From contig NVWA01000012.1 of the NCBI GenBank assembly GCA_002746535.1, positions 41,680 through 105,679 on the forward strand: a stretch of 64,000 bases of DNA. The letters are read 5' to 3'. Source of the DNA: Planctomycetota bacterium (GTDB lineage: Bacteria; Planctomycetota; GCA-2746535). The position numbers and the translations under genes are program-made. Below are positions 61,403 to 64,000 of this stretch, piece after piece. The number at the start of each line of letters is the position of its first letter. Position 1 is the stretch's first letter. Below the pieces are notes generated by a model that was not told the origin of the DNA, searched no databases, and was given only the letters and a program-made list of their open reading frames with translations.

Positions 61403-61714
61403 ATGGAAAACATTGAAGAAGCTGGTAAGTCAAACGAATTGGAAGTTGTTCATGGTAAGCATGAGTATGTTGCCAAAAACCCTGTTTATGAATTTGTGAT
61501 TGACGGCAAAACGATTAGAGGGTTCGATTTCAGATCTGAAGCGATCGCTTGGGCCGTACATAACGAACCAACATTTGCTTATTACCACTCTGGGTTATGG
61601 GAGGTTTATGGGCTAGATGAAGATGGTTTTGAAAAAGTTGTTTCCTATACCGGAGACCCTTTTGAAGATAAAGTTCGTGCGCGAATTTTAGGTGATTATG
61701 ATGTCAGGATTTAG
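61403..61714 (+). CDS. Small acidic protein of unknown function
   Basis: A 103-residue protein, MENIEEAGKSNELEVVHGKH at the start and GLWEVYGLDEDGFEKVV later. It is soluble, acidic, without signal peptide or membrane segment, and matches no family I know. It ends KVRARILGDYDVRI, and the next gene starts inside its last codons, which suggests translational coupling. It follows the recombinase-like gene by 22 bp on the same strand and may belong to the replication module or to the next operon. Confidence 0.55.
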   Translation: MENIEEAGKSNELEVVHGKHEYVAKNPVYEFVIDGKTIRGFDFRSEAIAWAVHNEPTFAYYHSGLWEVYGLDEDGFEKVVSYTGDPFEDKVRARILGDYDVRI

Positions 61715-62903
61715 AAAATATTATTTTTTGTTAATTTGTATTTATTTATTTATCCATATTTCTGCCCAAGAAGATGACGATGATGAAGATAAATTAGGAA
61801 AGAAAGATCCCATCTATGTTGTGCCACGAGAAGAAAAACTTAATTATTATCAATATCACTATGATGAAGTATATAAAAGTAGAGCTGGCAAGTATCGTAA
61901 GCCAGCATTTGCAACACCTGAGATTATTTGGGTAAAAAGAAAATTAGGAACAATGACAGCCCAGCCTTTTGGGGCCATTGATCATGTGATAGTAGGGACA
62001 AACACAAAGAGGTTGTATTATTTAGATCCAAAGACGGGGGATTCAAGTAGCTTTAGTGTTAAGGTAAAAGGCACTCCCTTTTGGATAGGAAATAATGATG
62101 AAATGAGCACGCTCTCTACAAATAGAATAGGATTTCTTTTTAGTTACGTGAAAAGTAATCTGAAATGGCAGTATAGAGTTAAAGCCTTCAATCATAGAGA
62201 ACAGCTTTGGGCAGGTAGTCTTGCATGGGGGGCAGGAGTATATATATCTTTTTTAAACCATTATCCTGTTTTTGTGGATTGTAATAAAAAGAGAGTTATT
62301 AATAAAAAAAGTGGGAAACTAGATGCCGAATTAACAGTACCAATGGCTGTCATTGGCACAGATGTGATTTTATGTACTGCCGATGGAAGAATATCTGCTT
62401 ATGATAAAGGTTTTAGTCGTGTCCGATATTATTACAAGCTCCCAACTTCTTATGCTACGGCTATGATCGTTGAAAAACAGTATTTATATGTTGCCAGTGC
62501 GGACAAAATGTTTAGGAAGGTTGAATTTAAAAAGAAAAAAGTAATCTGGGAAGTAGAGCTTGATGGTAAAAGTTTTAACAGCATTGTCAAAAAAGGCTCA
62601 GAAATTTTTGTACCTGCGGGCAGTTTTTATATATTCAATGATAAAGATGGCCGGAAACTTTTTAAACGTCCCACAATTGGCTTAGAAGGCTTTGGTAGAA
62701 CAAAACCTCTAATTACAAAAGATCGAATTTATGTTTGTGATCGAATTGGTAATTTTTTTATATTTGAAAAAAAGACCAAAGCTTTTATGCAGGTAATAAA
62801 TTTAAATGCTGATGTCATGATGGATTTTTTTGTAATGGATAAAATCTTAATTATCGGGACAACCAAGGCGCATATATTAGGGGTCGATTTAGGATTATAT
62901 TAA
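61701..62903 (+). CDS. Exported PQQ/BamB-like beta-propeller protein
   Basis: From the ATG at 61701 (AGG 8 bp upstream; a GTG at 61692 and ATG at 61698 are also possible) the product is about 400 residues. It has a signal peptide (YYFLLICIYLFIHISA) followed by an acidic linker. Repeats of a WD/PQQ-like kind follow: TNTKRLYYLDPKTGDSS, ADGRISAYDKGFSRVRYYYK, ADKMFRKVEFKKKKVIWEVE, DKDGRKLFKRP and NFFIFEKKTKAFMQ. The pattern of strand-turn-D-x-x-T/D-G-x-x resembles PQQ-binding-type seven- or eight-bladed propellers like BamB. No catalytic motif is visible. It overlaps the previous gene by 14 bp. Confidence 0.7.
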   Translation: MSGFRKYYFLLICIYLFIHISAQEDDDDEDKLGKKDPIYVVPREEKLNYYQYHYDEVYKSRAGKYRKPAFATPEIIWVKRKLGTMTAQPFGAIDHVIVGTNTKRLYYLDPKTGDSSSFSVKVKGTPFWIGNNDEMSTLSTNRIGFLFSYVKSNLKWQYRVKAFNHREQLWAGSLAWGAGVYISFLNHYPVFVDCNKKRVINKKSGKLDAELTVPMAVIGTDVILCTADGRISAYDKGFSRVRYYYKLPTSYATAMIVEKQYLYVASADKMFRKVEFKKKKVIWEVELDGKSFNSIVKKGSEIFVPAGSFYIFNDKDGRKLFKRPTIGLEGFGRTKPLITKDRIYVCDRIGNFFIFEKKTKAFMQVINLNADVMMDFFVMDKILIIGTTKAHILGVDLGLY

Positions 62904-62982
62904 TAAATAAATATCCTTCTTTCTGTTTTTATAAATCTAATTTCTGCGTTATAAAACATTAAAGTGTTCGAAGAATCCCGGG

Positions 62983-63028
62983 ATCTAGCTTATATTGATT
63001 TTGTATATTAGGATAAGGCTAGATTTTA
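62983..63028 (+). terminator. Terminator after the beta-propeller gene; rest of the 62904-63216 gap has no gene
   Basis: ATCTAGC-TTAT at 62983-62993 pairs with ATAA-G-GCTAGAT at 63013-63024 (one bulged G), around a 19-base loop, followed by TTTT. It lies 80 bp after the propeller gene. The remaining gap up to 63216 is AT-rich, with the near-palindrome ATGTCA-TGACGT near 63161-63177 and a promoter probably before the next gene; I see nothing else. Confidence 0.45.
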
Positions 63029-63216
63029 TTTATAGAATACTCTCTAAACGTCTTTAAATAGGCTGCCAAGTGAAGCTATTTTACTCAAAAATTAAATGAA
63101 AATTTATAATTTACTTACTTTTTAATCACTTTTAAGGTATGCTTTCGTAATTAATGTTCGATGTCAGTTTTTTGACGTGAAAATATAATTTAAACTTAAT
63201 TACGGAGAAGTATTTT

Positions 63217-63561
63217 ATGGCAAAAGTGGAAAACAAAAATGTTAGCCCTGTTGTTGCATTAATTGCAAATTGGTTTGTTTTCGGAATTCTAGGCTACTAT
63301 ATGATTGGCCAAACAAATAAGGGTATTATGGTTGTTGTGGCGACAATGATAGGGTCTATTTTATGTGTTTTGCCAGGTATGGTTATAGCACTATTAGCTT
63401 TAATGGATGTTTTTCAAACAGCACAAGCAATTGAAAAAGGCGAAGACGTTGATGAGAATGAATACAAAAACGGACTTCTATTTAAAATTGTAAAGATTAT
63501 TCACAAAGACGCTATTTTCAATGATGGCTCAGCCAGCAGTAGTGGCGATTCTGCAGAGTAA
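63217..63561 (+). CDS. TM2-like membrane protein
   Basis: A 114-residue protein with two hydrophobic segments (about 9-29, VVALIANWFVFGILGYYMIG, and 33-65, IMVVVATMIGSILCVLPGMV then ALLALMDVF) and a charged C-terminus with an acidic/Ser tail. The pattern resembles TM2-domain proteins: a short glycine-rich first helix, a G-rich turn with YMIGQTNKG, and D near the end of the second helix. Role unknown. GGAGAAG lies 7 bp upstream of the ATG. It overlaps the following DUF2752 gene by 41 bp, a common pairing in bacteria. Confidence 0.75.
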   Translation: MAKVENKNVSPVVALIANWFVFGILGYYMIGQTNKGIMVVVATMIGSILCVLPGMVIALLALMDVFQTAQAIEKGEDVDENEYKNGLLFKIVKIIHKDAIFNDGSASSSGDSAE

Positions 63562-63934
63562 AAAACCTTCGCAAGCAGATTACTATGTAATGTTTATTTA
63601 CATAGTATTTCTGCTTTATTTCTTAGTTTCTAGTTTCGATATTATATCATTTAAAATCTGCATGTTCAGAAACCTAACAGGAATAGAATGTCCTACTTGT
63701 GGTTTCACTAGGGCTGCTACAGACATTGCTTATTTCCGTTTTCTTTCTGCACTTCATCAGAACCCATTAGTTTTTTTGATCTTGCCTGCAATAGGATACC
63801 ATTGGACCAATACCATGTTGATATTAAGCTGGCACAAAAGGCTAGATGTCTCAAAATATTTTCCAACGAAAAGTTATATCGGCACGGTATTGCTAGTAGG
63901 ACTTTGGGCGTTTATAAATAATAACATTGCCTAG
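63521..63934 (+). CDS. DUF2752 membrane protein
   Basis: A 137-residue protein with a hydrophobic segment at about 24-40 (FIYIVFLLYFLVSSFD) and the DUF2752 signature CPTCGFTRAATDIAYFRF (about residues 57-74), followed by two further hydrophobic segments (FLILPAIGYHW, TVLLVGLWAFI). The two Cys in CPTCG may bind metal. The start at 63521 (or 63524) lies inside the preceding gene with no good ribosome binding site; an internal start is possible, since the family normally begins close to its first helix. The last 66 bp of the window hold no gene I can support. Confidence 0.78.
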   Translation: MMAQPAVVAILQSKKPSQADYYVMFIYIVFLLYFLVSSFDIISFKICMFRNLTGIECPTCGFTRAATDIAYFRFLSALHQNPLVFLILPAIGYHWTNTMLILSWHKRLDVSKYFPTKSYIGTVLLVGLWAFINNNIA

Positions 63935-64000
63935 CAAGTTTAGCTTTATCGCTCATATCAATTTTACAAATAATAACTACCACACAAAGGCACAGAGAAA

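Noticed and set aside
1..64000. tRNA, rRNA or insertion-sequence genes
   Set aside because: I looked for cloverleaf-like sequences, rRNA landmarks and transposase motifs and saw none; a dedicated scan could still find a divergent tRNA.

Overview
The window is AT-rich, gene-dense bacterial DNA. Several features suggest a member of the PVC superphylum, most likely a Lentisphaera-like marine bacterium: a GH2 glycosidase paired with a divergent AraC regulator, long PDZ-S41 proteases, type IV pilus-type ATPases, an Mce/Mla-type lipid transporter, and a galactokinase with the variant GNHTDY motif. The taxonomic call is an inference from gene content and style; there is no rRNA or tRNA here to confirm it.

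Layout. (1) 1-1920: a partial GH2 beta-galactosidase-type gene reading out of the window, and a divergent AraC regulator with a 21-bp tandem direct repeat in its leader. (2) 2070-17647: a compact minus-strand operon of about 16 genes for an aryl polyene (APE) pigment. It holds an ammonia lyase, an AMP ligase fused to a dehydratase, two ACPs, ketosynthases, ketoreductase, dehydratase, chain-length-factor-like protein, acyltransferases, thioesterase, LolA-like carrier, MMPL exporter and lipoprotein. (3) 17866-24254: galactokinase, a Gfo/Idh/MocA oxidoreductase, a PhoR/PhoB-type two-component system, and a secreted coiled-coil protein downstream of a PhoB-box-like repeat.

(4) 24373-27217: a minus-strand RiPP operon of the bufferin type: an exported precursor with four C-x5-C-x5-C cores, a DUF692 (MNIO) maturase, a DUF2063 partner and a DUF1569 protein. 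A strong hairpin lies between precursor and maturase. Next to it are a double-membrane-anchored TAXI protein, a protein with a Ser/Gly/Cys tail, and a GRDP-like protein (27323-30301). (5) 30332-36736: acetyltransferase, CheX, thioredoxin-like protein, a lone GspF-like protein, the Prc protease and a small membrane protein. (6) 36836-43057: a catabolic operon of HAD phosphatase, class I glutamine amidotransferase, iron alcohol dehydrogenase, glutamine-synthetase-like gamma-glutamyl ligase, aldehyde dehydrogenase and a GntR/FCD regulator with two winged helices. It fits gamma-glutamylation and oxidation of an amino alcohol. (7) 43252-47245: a second large S41 protease and an LysM/L,D-transpeptidase. 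(8) 47492-55069: pilB-like, pilT, pilB-like and pilC/gspF genes, then an MlaF-type ATPase and an MlaD-type Mce protein.

(9) 55070-61714: a replicon-like module that differs from its surroundings. It contains a plasmid-type replication initiator between two long gene-free stretches. These carry 21-bp iterons (TGCGA[T/A]C...ACCTAA) in both orientations and dense TGCAT/GCATGC palindromes. The module also has a protein combining a helix-turn-helix, coiled coils and a transmembrane helix, and a tyrosine-recombinase-fold protein lacking several catalytic residues. This could be the origin of a chromid/megaplasmid or an integrated plasmid. The window ends with a small unknown gene, a secreted beta-propeller protein, and TM2-like and DUF2752 membrane proteins.

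The three regions most worth follow-up are the four-core bufferin-like RiPP operon, the replication/segregation module, and the complete APE cluster with its fused ligase-dehydratase. All family assignments come from reading motifs; no database search was run.
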